NCBI GenBank assembly: GCA_947492575.1
Contig: CANLNK010000013.1
Coordinates: 1-64,000, forward strand
Reading direction: 5' to 3'
Length of the DNA stretch: 64,000 bases
Source of the DNA: an uncultured Thalassotalea sp.
GTDB lineage: Bacteria; Pseudomonadota; Gammaproteobacteria; Enterobacterales; Alteromonadaceae
A model generated the notes under the pieces. That model was not told the DNA's origin, searched no databases, and saw nothing but the letters and a program-made list of their open reading frames with translations. A program made the position numbers and the translations under genes. Positions 46,931-56,236 of this stretch are shown piece after piece; positions within the stretch are counted from its first letter, which is position 1, and each line of letters starts with the position of its first letter.

Positions 46931-49099
46931 CTAATTCAAATGAGCTAAGAATTCAGTAAGCTCGCCTGAATTAAATGGTTTGCGCAATAATGGATAGGGC
47001 CAATTGTCATCTTCACCATCGATGTACCCACTCATGGATAAGACTTGTACGTCAGGTTGATGGCGCTTTACAATATTAACCGCCTCTTTTCCTGTGAGTT
47101 CCGGCAAGATCATATCGGTAATAAAAATATCAAATTTTCCCTCATGCTCTACTGCGTCAATAAGCGCCTGTTTGTCTGATACTTGTACCGTTTTTGCTCC
47201 TAAATTAGCTAAAAATAGCGCAACAAATTCGGCGATACTCTCCTCATCATCAAGTATCAATATGCGAGACTGAGCAACTAAATCTTGTCCCGCATTTTGT
47301 ACTTGTTTAACTGACACTAGTGCCTCTTTCTTACATCGAAAGGTAAGCACGAAATGAGCGCCACCCAAAGAGGATTTTCCGTGCACTTTTATCTCTCCAT
47401 TGTGCTTATAAATCGTACTATAAACATTAGCGAGACCTATTCCATTTCCTTTGTTTACTGACTTACTTGAATAAAAGGGATCGAAAATTTTGCTTATATT
47501 CTCCGACTCGATACCTATACCACTGTCAATTACGTGTATTTCTGCATCACCGTTTTTATTGTAATTGGCTGAAACTTTTATCTCGCCACTAATCCCCTGC
47601 TCCTTAATGGCATCTTGAGAATTTAAAACCAAATTTAGAAGAATATTGATAAACTCGCCTTTAGGGAAATTGATAGTGCAATGCTCGGCAGGTAAATTAA
47701 ATGACAGTTTAATTGGGCTCAGCAGCATTTGCTTAAACAAGTATTTGTTATCGATAATTTCCTGTATCGGATCAAACTCTACTACTTTCACCATGGGTTT
47801 TCGTGTGAAAGCAAGCAACCGTTCAGTAACGCCTTTCCCTTTATCAATCGCATTCTTAACTCTGTCGATATACTTCGCTATATTTTGCTCCCCCATAGCA
47901 ACCTTGAGTTCTAGCATTTCAATAGCACCGAGTGCTACCCCTAGAATATTGTTGATATCGTGGGATACACCACCATAAGTATTACCCAGTAACGCCAAGC
48001 GATTACTAATTATTTGCTGTTGTTCTTTGCGAAACTTTTCTGTCACATTTTCAACAATCCAAATGTAAATACCTTCTTGTCCTTCGTAGGTAACAGAAAA
48101 ATCATAGACAGTATTAAACTCATCAAAACTCACGTGAGTTCTTTTTAATTGGCCGGACTTTCTCGCGACCTTTTTGAGGGCTAAATACTCATCAATAGTA
48201 AAATTGATGTAATTGAATAAACCTGCATCACCCGCTGCCATCCCTTGAGGTGATAACTCTTGATAAACCACGTGATCTTGCTCATCAATAAAAAATATCG
48301 GCACTCTGATGGTGTAGTTCACCATCGCTAACAATTTTAGCTTCTCAAAAACCATTTCATTCTGAGTTACATCTCGACATATACCAAAAAGTGCAATCAC
48401 TTTGCCTTCGCTATTAAACTCACACTCGCCAATAATTTCCAGCCGTAACTTTCTTCCCGAAGATAGCCTGATCGAAGACTTGTGATAATAAGGTTTGCCA
48501 AGCGCTATGCTTTGAAAGAATCTTTGCTTGATTTCATCACGCTCTGAAGGAGCATAAAACGCAAAATCGTTTTCAGCTGAGGGAGTAAATTTCTCAGGCG
48601 TTGTACCAAATATATTGTATAGTTCTGTCGACCAAAACATTGAACTTGTTTCAACGGAATAGCGCCAATGGCCAGAATGACTGATTCTTTCCGCCATTTT
48701 CAAATACGAGTTTTGCTCGTTCAATTGTGTGATAAGCGAGCGATTTTGACTAAATTTAGCTACGATTTCATCAACTTGCTCTACTTCAGCGGTAAAATAG
48801 AAAAAAATTAAGCCATCAATGCATTGTTGATAGCCAGAGAAATACAGGTGTTTCGACGATTTAGTCGTTATTTTATAGTCACATTGGCCGGGGTTGATCG
48901 CTCTATCACTATTGTTATTATCTGATGCTTCACATTGAATAGTCGTCAATAACAAAGTAAGGGGCTGACCAACCAACTCATTGGCGACATATTCAAACTT
49001 TATAGATGCCAATGCATTTAAGGTAGATATATTGTTATCTTCATCTACAGAGATAACGGGGAAAGGGAGTTTCTCTACTGCCGTTAATAAACTTGACAT
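46931..49099 (-). CDS. PAS-domain sensor histidine kinase with C-terminal receiver
   Basis: A 722-residue cytoplasmic hybrid kinase without membrane helices. Three PAS-like regions lie in residues about 5-360. The HisKA box is GGVSHDINNILGVALGAIEML, which is the NtrB-like group (HDINN, not HEIRTP). HATPase motifs are LVLNSQDAIKEQG, DSGIGIESENISKIFDPF and GNGIGLANV. The receiver (ILILDDEE, Asp in DIFITDMILPELTG) completes it. Its ATG overlaps the stop of the upstream regulator by one base, so the two are made together and may be partners. Confidence 0.9.
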   Translation of the reverse strand: MSSLLTAVEKLPFPVISVDEDNNISTLNALASIKFEYVANELVGQPLTLLLTTIQCEASDNNNSDRAINPGQCDYKITTKSSKHLYFSGYQQCIDGLIFFYFTAEVEQVDEIVAKFSQNRSLITQLNEQNSYLKMAERISHSGHWRYSVETSSMFWSTELYNIFGTTPEKFTPSAENDFAFYAPSERDEIKQRFFQSIALGKPYYHKSSIRLSSGRKLRLEIIGECEFNSEGKVIALFGICRDVTQNEMVFEKLKLLAMVNYTIRVPIFFIDEQDHVVYQELSPQGMAAGDAGLFNYINFTIDEYLALKKVARKSGQLKRTHVSFDEFNTVYDFSVTYEGQEGIYIWIVENVTEKFRKEQQQIISNRLALLGNTYGGVSHDINNILGVALGAIEMLELKVAMGEQNIAKYIDRVKNAIDKGKGVTERLLAFTRKPMVKVVEFDPIQEIIDNKYLFKQMLLSPIKLSFNLPAEHCTINFPKGEFINILLNLVLNSQDAIKEQGISGEIKVSANYNKNGDAEIHVIDSGIGIESENISKIFDPFYSSKSVNKGNGIGLANVYSTIYKHNGEIKVHGKSSLGGAHFVLTFRCKKEALVSVKQVQNAGQDLVAQSRILILDDEESIAEFVALFLANLGAKTVQVSDKQALIDAVEHEGKFDIFITDMILPELTGKEAVNIVKRHQPDVQVLSMSGYIDGEDDNWPYPLLRKPFNSGELTEFLAHLN

Positions 49100-50265
49100 T
49101 AAAACAACTCATCATCTTCATCAAGCTCAGGTGGCACAATTCGCTGTTCTTGATTCAGGGATTTCAATTTGTCTACACTCGCTAACGCGTCATCCAGTAG
49201 GCGCGACACTTCGAGAAAATTAACATCATCTTGGGTATGCTTTTTAAGCGCGTTATGAATGAGGTCAGTTAGGTACTCTTCCTGCTCTTCATTCATATCT
49301 AGCTTATGAAAACTCATCCCAATGTTTTGAACAATCTCATTCATCACCTCTTGTTGATGACGCTTGGATATCTCAATCATTTTTTTCGTCGTTACTACCG
49401 CTTGCTGAATCTGCTCCTGTACATCAACAAGTGAGTTTTTATAAGTAATGAAAGCAATACGTGCACCAACGCACTCAATTACAGAGGCAAGCGCATCAAT
49501 GTATATATCAGTATCAATTGCACCTTCTTCCAGATGCAGGATTAAAATAGAAGCCAACGAGTGATTGAATATTGTGCGATTACCGAAGCGAAATAGACGC
49601 GGTTTTCTCTTCAATAGCTCCATGACTTCAACTTCCACTGGCGAGCAAACCCCATTTTTGGAACTAAAAAATAGTGGCTGGCTCGACAAAGGATAAAATG
49701 CGACACAACCATTTAGGTTCATGCTGTAAAGAAACGAAAAAAGCTCATCTCTAATATCATCTAAACTAAAGCAATGATTTAAACGAGAAGTCAATTGCAT
49801 ACAGGCGCCATATTTAGAGGCCTGCGCCATGGAAATATTTATTACGCGGTCTTTTGAGTTTAACTCGCTTTCAAAGTCCTTAATTTTACTTTGATAATTA
49901 ATGAGTTTGGTTAACTTCTGCCCTAGGGTTAACAACGAGATAGGTTTAGCTAGAAAGTCATCAGCTCCACACTCTAAGCCTTTAATAATGGCGTCTTCGG
50001 TTGCTAAGCCTGAATACAAAACAAATGAACTCGCGACGGAACCTTTATCAACAGATGTTTTAATCCATTCGGAACCAATATCATCGCCGATATATTCGTC
50101 AACAAGGGCAATATCAAACTTATCAAGTTCTTCAACAATGGACTCTGCATGTGCAATGGAACAAGCAGCTTTGACCGCAAACGAGTCTTCTAAACATTCT
50201 GATAGCAACTCTAAATATTGCATATCATCATCAATAATAAGAACTGATTTTTTTTCTTCTAACAC
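49099..50265 (-). CDS. Response regulator with novel output region and ELF tail
   Basis: A 388-residue protein. The receiver covers residues 1-125 (Asp56 in IALVDEYIGDD, Lys in FLAKPIS). Residues about 145-290 resemble a GAF-like alpha/beta domain but lack a motif I can name. Residues about 295-360 are predicted coiled coil (QIQQAVVTTKKMIEISKRHQ). The C-terminus is acidic and ends DEDDELF, nearly the same as the tails of CheD and the MCP-like protein of this operon. Coiled coil plus aromatic tail recalls CheZ, but no CheZ active-site motif is present. Function unknown. Confidence 0.75.
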   Translation of the reverse strand: MLEEKKSVLIIDDDMQYLELLSECLEDSFAVKAACSIAHAESIVEELDKFDIALVDEYIGDDIGSEWIKTSVDKGSVASSFVLYSGLATEDAIIKGLECGADDFLAKPISLLTLGQKLTKLINYQSKIKDFESELNSKDRVINISMAQASKYGACMQLTSRLNHCFSLDDIRDELFSFLYSMNLNGCVAFYPLSSQPLFFSSKNGVCSPVEVEVMELLKRKPRLFRFGNRTIFNHSLASILILHLEEGAIDTDIYIDALASVIECVGARIAFITYKNSLVDVQEQIQQAVVTTKKMIEISKRHQQEVMNEIVQNIGMSFHKLDMNEEQEEYLTDLIHNALKKHTQDDVNFLEVSRLLDDALASVDKLKSLNQEQRIVPPELDEDDELF

Positions 50266-50283
50266 CTTATCTTCCTTGAAAAA

Positions 50284-51195
50284 TTAACCTTCATATATTT
50301 TATAGCACTTTCTGCCCTGGCTCTTTGCGTGGTAAAGGGCTTTGTCCGCCTGCGAAACGAGCTCACCCTCGTCTATCGCGGAATGAGAGCTACAACTAAT
50401 GCCAATACTCAATGTAACATATTGATCAACACTAGAGTGATTATGAACAATTTGCGCTTCTGCCATTTTCGAAAATATCTCTCGTGCTTTAAAACGTGCA
50501 CCATCGATAGGTGTGAAAGGCAAAATAATGGTAAACTCTTCTCCGCCATACCTGAACAAACCATCTGTTGCTCGGTTAATCGAAGACTTCAGGACAGAGG
50601 CAACTTGTTTAAGACATTCATCGCCAACTTGATGACCATAACTATCGTTGTATTCCTTAAAATAGTCGATATCGATCATAAGCAAGGAGAGCTCACCACG
50701 TTGTCTACTATTGGTTTGCCAAGCATTAACTAAATAAGCATCTAAACTTCGACGATTGGCTACTTGGGTAAGTGAATCTAAGCTGCTTAACTTCGCCAAG
50801 CGTTGATTAGCTTCATCAAGCGCTTTTTGAATATCGGCTATACGAGCCATAGCTTTAATCTTTGCAGATAGGATCGTCTGGCTAACAGGTTTGGTTAAGT
50901 AATCGTCACCGCCTGCATCAATCCCTTTCTCAAGGTAAGTATCCGAATTGTTACCACTAAGAAAAATAATTGGAAACCAGGTACTAAACTGAGTCCTAAT
51001 GAGTTCTGTTAGTTCAAATCCATTCATTTCCGGCATCTCTATATCCATTAAGACCATGTGAATTCGGTTCTGTGCAAGCAACTCCAATGCTTGAAGACTT
51101 CCATTGGCAGTATATGCTTGGTGTCCGGCATGATTAACCATAGATCTGAGCATATTTCTCATCAACATATCATCGTCAACAATCAAAACATTCAT
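50284..51195 (-). CDS. Response regulator diguanylate cyclase (REC-GGDEF)
   Basis: A 303-residue WspR/PleD-like protein: receiver (Asp51 in MVLMDIEMPEMNGFEL), short linker (about 118-140) and GGDEF domain. The active site is intact (FRYGGEEFTIIL), and RATD is the product-inhibition site. It sits directly after the partner-switch phosphatase gene (9 bp). This recalls the Pseudomonas HsbR-HsbA-HsbD set, in which a diguanylate cyclase works with the anti-sigma antagonist. Confidence 0.92.
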   Translation of the reverse strand: MNVLIVDDDMLMRNMLRSMVNHAGHQAYTANGSLQALELLAQNRIHMVLMDIEMPEMNGFELTELIRTQFSTWFPIIFLSGNNSDTYLEKGIDAGGDDYLTKPVSQTILSAKIKAMARIADIQKALDEANQRLAKLSSLDSLTQVANRRSLDAYLVNAWQTNSRQRGELSLLMIDIDYFKEYNDSYGHQVGDECLKQVASVLKSSINRATDGLFRYGGEEFTIILPFTPIDGARFKAREIFSKMAEAQIVHNHSSVDQYVTLSIGISCSSHSAIDEGELVSQADKALYHAKSQGRKCYKIYEG

Positions 51196-51204
51196 GGTTA
51201 ACCT

Positions 51205-52926
51205 TTAGCTCACTGCATATTTAGCGATTACGTGCGTTCCTTTATCCTTATAATATAGACCATCACAAAGCTTAGAGACGAGCTGAATACCTCTACCACT
51301 TAATGACAACTCAGAATTTTCTTGTAACTTTTCTTGTACGATCTCGAAATCAAAGCCACTACCGCTGTCTTTAACTTCAATGACGACTTCATTCCCTTTT
51401 TCTGCACGGACAAAATTCAGCATAATTTCAACAGAACCGACCGCAAGTTGCTTTAACCTCTCTTCCCGTTCTTGAAAATATAATGCAAAGCCTTCGGCTT
51501 CTTTTTTGAGATCAGAGCTCAACCCTAAAACACCATGATCTAAAGCATTAATAAAAAGCTCAGTTAAGATAGTATACAAATTTTGCCATTGCTCGCTGTT
51601 ACCCTCAATCTCATGCAGGTAACTCATCGCCATTGGAATTGGGTTAACCTTTGCTAGTTTGTCTCCCATCAGCACGAGCTTCCAACTCCAAGAAGCCCCT
51701 GTTTGTTTTATTCCCTGATATTCAACGAGTTCATTGACTGCAGTAGGTGCAGAATGACCAACCGACAATGATGGCTCCCAACCGTTACAAGGAATGTCAA
51801 TTAACGAAATATCGTCCTCTTGCAACGTACCTTCACAGAAATATTCCAGATCGGCAACAATTGTTTCGGTTAAGGCATTGTTTTTGACACCTTGCTCCGC
51901 AGCTTTCTCGAAACGCTCTATGCCATACATTTCACCAGCAGCATTGCGTGCTTCAATGATACCGTCACTAAGCGTCAAAATACGGTCTGTTTCTTTTATA
52001 TAAACAACAGCTAGTTGGCTGCCAGGTAACAGGTGTTCTAATACACCTAGTGGCGGATGAATTGAGCCAAGCTTGTGACTAACGCTTCCCTCCTCACTGT
52101 ATATGTATGTATCTGGCAGACCAGCATTGAAAATATATGCTGTGGAGTCTTGACTAGAAACGCTAATAAAGGTGGCAGCTAAAAAGAGATCCGCTGGAAG
52201 TAAGTCGTATAACTGACTGTTGATTTGGCTAATGACCTCAATGAGTGAAAACCCTTTTTTAGTCATTACACGGAAAGTTTCAGCTAATGGAATTGCGCCA
52301 ATTGAAGAACGTAATCCATGACCAGTGAAATCCCCTAATAGGACATTTACATCACCATTCGGACATTGTGCTGTTAGCTGAATGTCACCACTAAAGAGTT
52401 CTGCCGCTTTTTTAACTATGCCAATGCGATCAAGAGCAAAATTTCTTGATTCAATAACACCTGACATCAATTGTTCAGCAAGTTCAGCATCTTTTTGCTG
52501 CGCCTGCTGTAGTGACTTTACTTGAATGTACAAGTCACTGATGCGTTGAATTGACTTTATCTTTGCCTTAAAAACTTCCGGAGAAAAAGGCCTAACGAGT
52601 ATACCGTCGCCTCCAGCTTCAATACTGTCGATAAACGCCTGATCAGTATCCATACTAGTGATAAAAATTAGTGGCGCTAACGTATGTTTAGAGAGGGCTT
52701 TGATTTGCCTTGCTGCTTCATAGCCATCCATCACAGGCATATTAATATCCATAAGTACCAGATCTGGCTGGTACTTTATGTACATTTCAACGCCTCGAGC
52801 ACCATCGTTGGCAGTAAAAACCCTATAGCCTTCTTCTTTGAGCAACACGCTCAACACCTTACACTGCATTACGGAGTCATCAACGACCAGTGCCAATTTG
52901 TAACGGCGCTCGAGTGTGTTAGCCAT
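51205..52926 (-). CDS. Receiver-PP2C phosphatase-ATPase partner-switching regulator
   Basis: A 573-residue protein with three domains. The receiver is residues 1-125 (Asp60 in PDLVLMDINMPVMDG). A SpoIIE/RsbU-type PP2C phosphatase follows (about 170-375: NVLLGDFTGHGLRSSIGA, LTLSDGIIEARN). A C-terminal HATPase anti-sigma-like kinase completes it (about 425-570: NALDHGVLGLSS, EVKDSGSGFDFE, LSGRGIQLVSKL). The same layout occurs in Pseudomonas HsbR and Shewanella CrsR, which phosphorylate and dephosphorylate a STAS antagonist. The STAS gene lies 2 bp upstream, so the partner is clear. Confidence 0.9.
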   Translation of the reverse strand: MANTLERRYKLALVVDDSVMQCKVLSVLLKEEGYRVFTANDGARGVEMYIKYQPDLVLMDINMPVMDGYEAARQIKALSKHTLAPLIFITSMDTDQAFIDSIEAGGDGILVRPFSPEVFKAKIKSIQRISDLYIQVKSLQQAQQKDAELAEQLMSGVIESRNFALDRIGIVKKAAELFSGDIQLTAQCPNGDVNVLLGDFTGHGLRSSIGAIPLAETFRVMTKKGFSLIEVISQINSQLYDLLPADLFLAATFISVSSQDSTAYIFNAGLPDTYIYSEEGSVSHKLGSIHPPLGVLEHLLPGSQLAVVYIKETDRILTLSDGIIEARNAAGEMYGIERFEKAAEQGVKNNALTETIVADLEYFCEGTLQEDDISLIDIPCNGWEPSLSVGHSAPTAVNELVEYQGIKQTGASWSWKLVLMGDKLAKVNPIPMAMSYLHEIEGNSEQWQNLYTILTELFINALDHGVLGLSSDLKKEAEGFALYFQEREERLKQLAVGSVEIMLNFVRAEKGNEVVIEVKDSGSGFDFEIVQEKLQENSELSLSGRGIQLVSKLCDGLYYKDKGTHVIAKYAVS

Positions 52927-52928
52927 GG

Positions 52929-53237
52929 CTATTTCTCAATTTTTAACAAGCGATTAAATTGTGCAATTTCGAGAATTTTGGCGACCGGTTCACTAGGCTT
53001 CGAAATAGTGACACTGCCACTTATTTTTTCCGCATGGTCTTTTAGTAGTAAGATCATACCAAGCGCCGAACTGTCCATATAAGACGTTTTTGATAAATCT
53101 AAAGTAAATTTGGTGCCACTAACAGTTGAGTCGGCATAGCTATCTCTAAAGAGCTGATGTAAAGAGAAATCAAATCGATCTTCAATTGCAATAGTAACGT
53201 CTTTACCGCTGTCACTGGTTATTTTTTTTACGGTCAT
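52929..53237 (-). CDS. STAS-domain anti-sigma factor antagonist
   Basis: A 102-residue STAS protein resembling HsbA/CrsA. The phosphorylation loop is intact: SYMDSSALGMILLLK, with Ser57 the likely phosphosite by analogy with SpoIIAA. It is probably the substrate of the receiver-PP2C-ATPase protein encoded next. In Pseudomonas and Shewanella such antagonists free FlgM-controlled or RpoS-type sigma factors. The anti-sigma target is not in this window. Confidence 0.9.
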   Translation of the reverse strand: MTVKKITSDSGKDVTIAIEDRFDFSLHQLFRDSYADSTVSGTKFTLDLSKTSYMDSSALGMILLLKDHAEKISGSVTISKPSEPVAKILEIAQFNRLLKIEK

Positions 53238-53252
53238 GTATCGAGCTCCTCG

Positions 53253-54452
53253 TTAAAATAATTCTACTTCACCTTCATCCATTGATGACTGCGAGACACT
53301 GCGTACTTGGTTAGCTTGTCTTGAGTTTGTTAAAAGGTCCTGACATTGCTCATGCAAAGATGTCAACTTTGACACTATATTAGCATCAATTTCCAAGTCC
53401 CCTAACTGCTCACTAATGTTAACTAAGTTATTAATGTTAAAAGTTAAAGAATCAAGTGACTGATAAGTCAAATCTTCAAATTGTAGTGCGCGCACGCCAG
53501 TTGTTGCTGCATTTGTTATTTGTGGTGCAATACTTGCCAACTCTTCAACAGCGCCTTGTGTTTTATTATTCACATCAGCAATATGTTGCATCATAACAGT
53601 TACCTGTTGCTTTGCTTCCAGCGTTGGATTCATATCAGCAGAAGCAATAGTTTCAACAGACTTTCGAAGGCTGGCTATCGTCTCTTGTGCGGAAGATATC
53701 TGACCGCGAATATTATTGTTTAACTCGGTCGAATTTTGTGAGAGCGCCCTTACTTCATTAGCTACAACTGCGAAACCACGCCCAGCGTCACCAGCACGGG
53801 CAGCTTCAATCGCAGCATTAAGGGCTAATAAGTTAGTTTGCGTCGCTAAGCCTTCAACCTGCTCTAAAAGAGTAAAGATACTGTCAAACTTAGCAACCAT
53901 TTCGTCAGTGTATCCCATGGTTTCTAAACTTTGCTTACTCGTATTTATAATTACACCAACAAAGTTTTCTAACGTTTGATTCGAACCTTGAATAAATGTT
54001 TCTAGACTCGTCTCATCGTCATCACCAAGATTTTGATTAAAGTGGATTAAATGTTCAATCATGCCTTGTTGTTCAGCGCTTAATTGCTGAAGCGATTTAA
54101 AACTATCAGATATTCCCAGAACAGCGTCTTTTACTAACATAGATACACGTTCGTGTTCTTGTGAAAGTACTAAAGTCTCTTGCTCAATTATTGCCTTCAA
54201 ATCAACCAATAACTTATTAAATAAACGATTCACCTCATCACTGTTAACACTTTTTTCGTCTTCACTATTCCTATCGCCAGCTTGCTGAGCAATTTTTTGC
54301 GCTAAAAATAAACCGTATCCCGCTGTTATAACCAATAACAACAACGCACTAGTACTCAGTAGACTGATACTTAGCAACCATTCATTGAGCAATAGGATTA
54401 GTGACAACACTAGTGTCGCAATTAGAACATGTTTTAAATTGGCACTAGCCAT
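53253..54452 (-). CDS. MCP-like membrane protein with CheZ-like motif
   Basis: Two N-terminal membrane helices (about residues 6-50 in all) with almost no periplasmic part, then a cytoplasmic methyl-accepting-type coiled coil. The hairpin tip is largely conserved ([32 protein letters not shown]), so it should contact CheA/CheW. After the tip, residues 325-331 read FEDLTYQ, which matches the CheZ catalytic FQDLTGQ with Asp327 and Gln331 at the same spacing. The protein ends EGEVELF. I start it at the ATG at 54452 (399 residues; AAAGAGG upstream), overlapping cheB by 8 bp. A TTG at 54458 is the alternative. Confidence 0.8.
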   Translation of the reverse strand: MASANLKHVLIATLVLSLILLLNEWLLSISLLSTSALLLLVITAGYGLFLAQKIAQQAGDRNSEDEKSVNSDEVNRLFNKLLVDLKAIIEQETLVLSQEHERVSMLVKDAVLGISDSFKSLQQLSAEQQGMIEHLIHFNQNLGDDDETSLETFIQGSNQTLENFVGVIINTSKQSLETMGYTDEMVAKFDSIFTLLEQVEGLATQTNLLALNAAIEAARAGDAGRGFAVVANEVRALSQNSTELNNNIRGQISSAQETIASLRKSVETIASADMNPTLEAKQQVTVMMQHIADVNNKTQGAVEELASIAPQITNAATTGVRALQFEDLTYQSLDSLTFNINNLVNISEQLGDLEIDANIVSKLTSLHEQCQDLLTNSRQANQVRSVSQSSMDEGEVELF

Positions 54453-55527
54453 TAACAACCTCTTTCATTTCTTTTAGTGATAATTTTGCAAAATTAAGGA
54501 CTTCAACGGCAACGCGATCTAAAGGTAACATCAATGAGTGAGCAGAAAGCGCATGTGCACTGCCTGGCATTCCCCAAATTAAGCTAGTATTTTTGTCCTG
54601 TATAATGGTTCTAGCACCAGCATTTTTTAATTCAAGCATTCCTTTAGCGCCATCACTTCCCATACCAGTAAGCAAAACCGCTTGAACATTATCAGCCATC
54701 GGCAAAAGTGAATTAAAGAGCACGTCAACAGCAGGACGGTGCCTATTGACGGGTGCTTCATCTGTTAACGCACAAAATAGAGAACCGCCTTTAGCGACAA
54801 CCACCAAGTGTTTATCTCCTGGGGCGATATATACATTGCCAGACTTAATTTTTTGGCCGTGTTTAGCTTCTTGAACCGTTACCGCACAATGCTCATTAAG
54901 TCGATTAGCAAATCGTTCACTAAACTTAGGTGGTATATGCTGTGTGATCACAACTGGCGGGGAATTACTCGGCAGGCGGGTTACAATATTCTTAATTGCA
55001 TCTGTCCCACCTGTAGATGCCCCAATAGCGACTATATGATTACTCCGCTGGCAACCTGTAAATGCCAGCACCGAATGATCATTAGATTTCGTTAACGTGG
55101 ACGCTAGCTGTAATCCTTTTTGGTCAACTCCCACAGCCGACTTAAGTTTTTCAGTTAAGTCATCCTTAAATACCATCCGATTTTCAAGCAACGATTCAAA
55201 GCTTGGTTTAGTAATAAAGTCAACAGCCCCTAATTCGAGTGCTCTCAAGGTAATGTCCGCACCTTTTTCAGTCAGCGTAGACAACATGATCACAGGCATT
55301 GGCCTTAGGCGCATTAAATTACTTAAAAAAGTAATGCCATCCATTTTCGGCATTTCAACGTCTAACGTAATTACATCAGGATTAAGCTGTTTAATTTTGT
55401 CACGTGCTACAAATGGATCTTGAGCTTCGCCAACGACTTCCAATTCACTATCCTGATTAATAATTTCTTTTACTAATCCTCGGATAACAGATGAATCGTC
55501 GACGACTAATACCTTAATCTTTTTCAT
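54445..55527 (-). CDS. cheB: Chemotaxis protein-glutamate methylesterase/deamidase CheB
   Basis: CheB (360 residues) demethylates and deamidates receptor glutamates when phosphorylated. The receiver has Asp in DVITLDVEMPKMDG. The esterase triad is Ser in IGASTGGTDAIK, His in ITQHIPPKFS and Asp in TGMGSDGAKGM. It follows cheD by 17 bp, as in Pseudomonas cluster II. Confidence 0.97.
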   Translation of the reverse strand: MKKIKVLVVDDSSVIRGLVKEIINQDSELEVVGEAQDPFVARDKIKQLNPDVITLDVEMPKMDGITFLSNLMRLRPMPVIMLSTLTEKGADITLRALELGAVDFITKPSFESLLENRMVFKDDLTEKLKSAVGVDQKGLQLASTLTKSNDHSVLAFTGCQRSNHIVAIGASTGGTDAIKNIVTRLPSNSPPVVITQHIPPKFSERFANRLNEHCAVTVQEAKHGQKIKSGNVYIAPGDKHLVVVAKGGSLFCALTDEAPVNRHRPAVDVLFNSLLPMADNVQAVLLTGMGSDGAKGMLELKNAGARTIIQDKNTSLIWGMPGSAHALSAHSLMLPLDRVAVEVLNFAKLSLKEMKEVVNG

Positions 55528-55544
55528 ATCCTTTCATCCGTTAG

Positions 55545-56207
55545 CTAAAATAGCTCAACATCACCATCAACATGATTACTATCAATGCGAGAACGATAGT
55601 CTTGTTCACGTTGCGTAATCGTATCATTCGATAAATTATCAAGCTTTTTAACAAATGCCTTTCCTGTCGTTGGTTCGAACAATACTTTTCTTGGATAAAT
55701 AGAGCCTACGTCGTGTGAAACAACATTAATCTGCTCCGTTGACAAATAATCAAACACAAATGCAATATTGCGCTCTCCAACGTCAGACATTTTTTTTAAA
55801 ACTTTGCCACCACCAAACACCTTGGCTCTCAAATTGTGACGATAGCCTCCATTTTTTAAAATAGTATTCACGAGGTGCTCCATTGCAAAGTTGCCGTACC
55901 TATCTGCATCGCTCGCTAAACCTCTACTTCCCCAATCAACTTCACTAATACATTTATCCGTAATCGGCAGCATAAAATGATTCATGCCGCCTATTCCCAT
56001 TTTTTCATCCCAAATACATGCCGCGATACATGAGCCTAGAGTGGTGGAAATAGTTAACGCACTAGAGGTTGTGTAAAACTCGCCGGGTAAAATCTTAGCG
56101 ACGACAATATTTCTCTGTTTGTCCCAATAATGGTTTATGTGTCTAAACTCTGGTAGGCACTTTGCCAACACAGATTTAACCTCAATCCTTTCTGCGGTTC
56201 TTAACAT
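55545..56207 (-). CDS. cheD: Chemoreceptor glutamine deamidase CheD
   Basis: CheD (220 residues) deamidates receptor glutamines. The catalytic Cys is in TTLGSCIAACIWD and the His in GIGGMNHFMLP, with Thr in the same fold. Residues 1-40 extend the usual N-terminus, and the C-terminus carries a linker ending DGDVELF, a tail shared with two other proteins of the operon. Classical CheD works with CheC and CheY. No CheC is present here, so the tail may provide an alternative link to a CheY-like receiver. Confidence 0.95.
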   Translation of the reverse strand: MLRTAERIEVKSVLAKCLPEFRHINHYWDKQRNIVVAKILPGEFYTTSSALTISTTLGSCIAACIWDEKMGIGGMNHFMLPITDKCISEVDWGSRGLASDADRYGNFAMEHLVNTILKNGGYRHNLRAKVFGGGKVLKKMSDVGERNIAFVFDYLSTEQINVVSHDVGSIYPRKVLFEPTTGKAFVKKLDNLSNDTITQREQDYRSRIDSNHVDGDVELF

Positions 56208-56236
56208 CTTTAATACTCTGTAAACCCCAGTCTAAC

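Noticed and set aside
49099-50265. CheZ homologue call for the response regulator with coiled coil and ELF tail
   Set aside because: No QDLTGQ-like active site was found; only the tail and the helix resemble CheZ.
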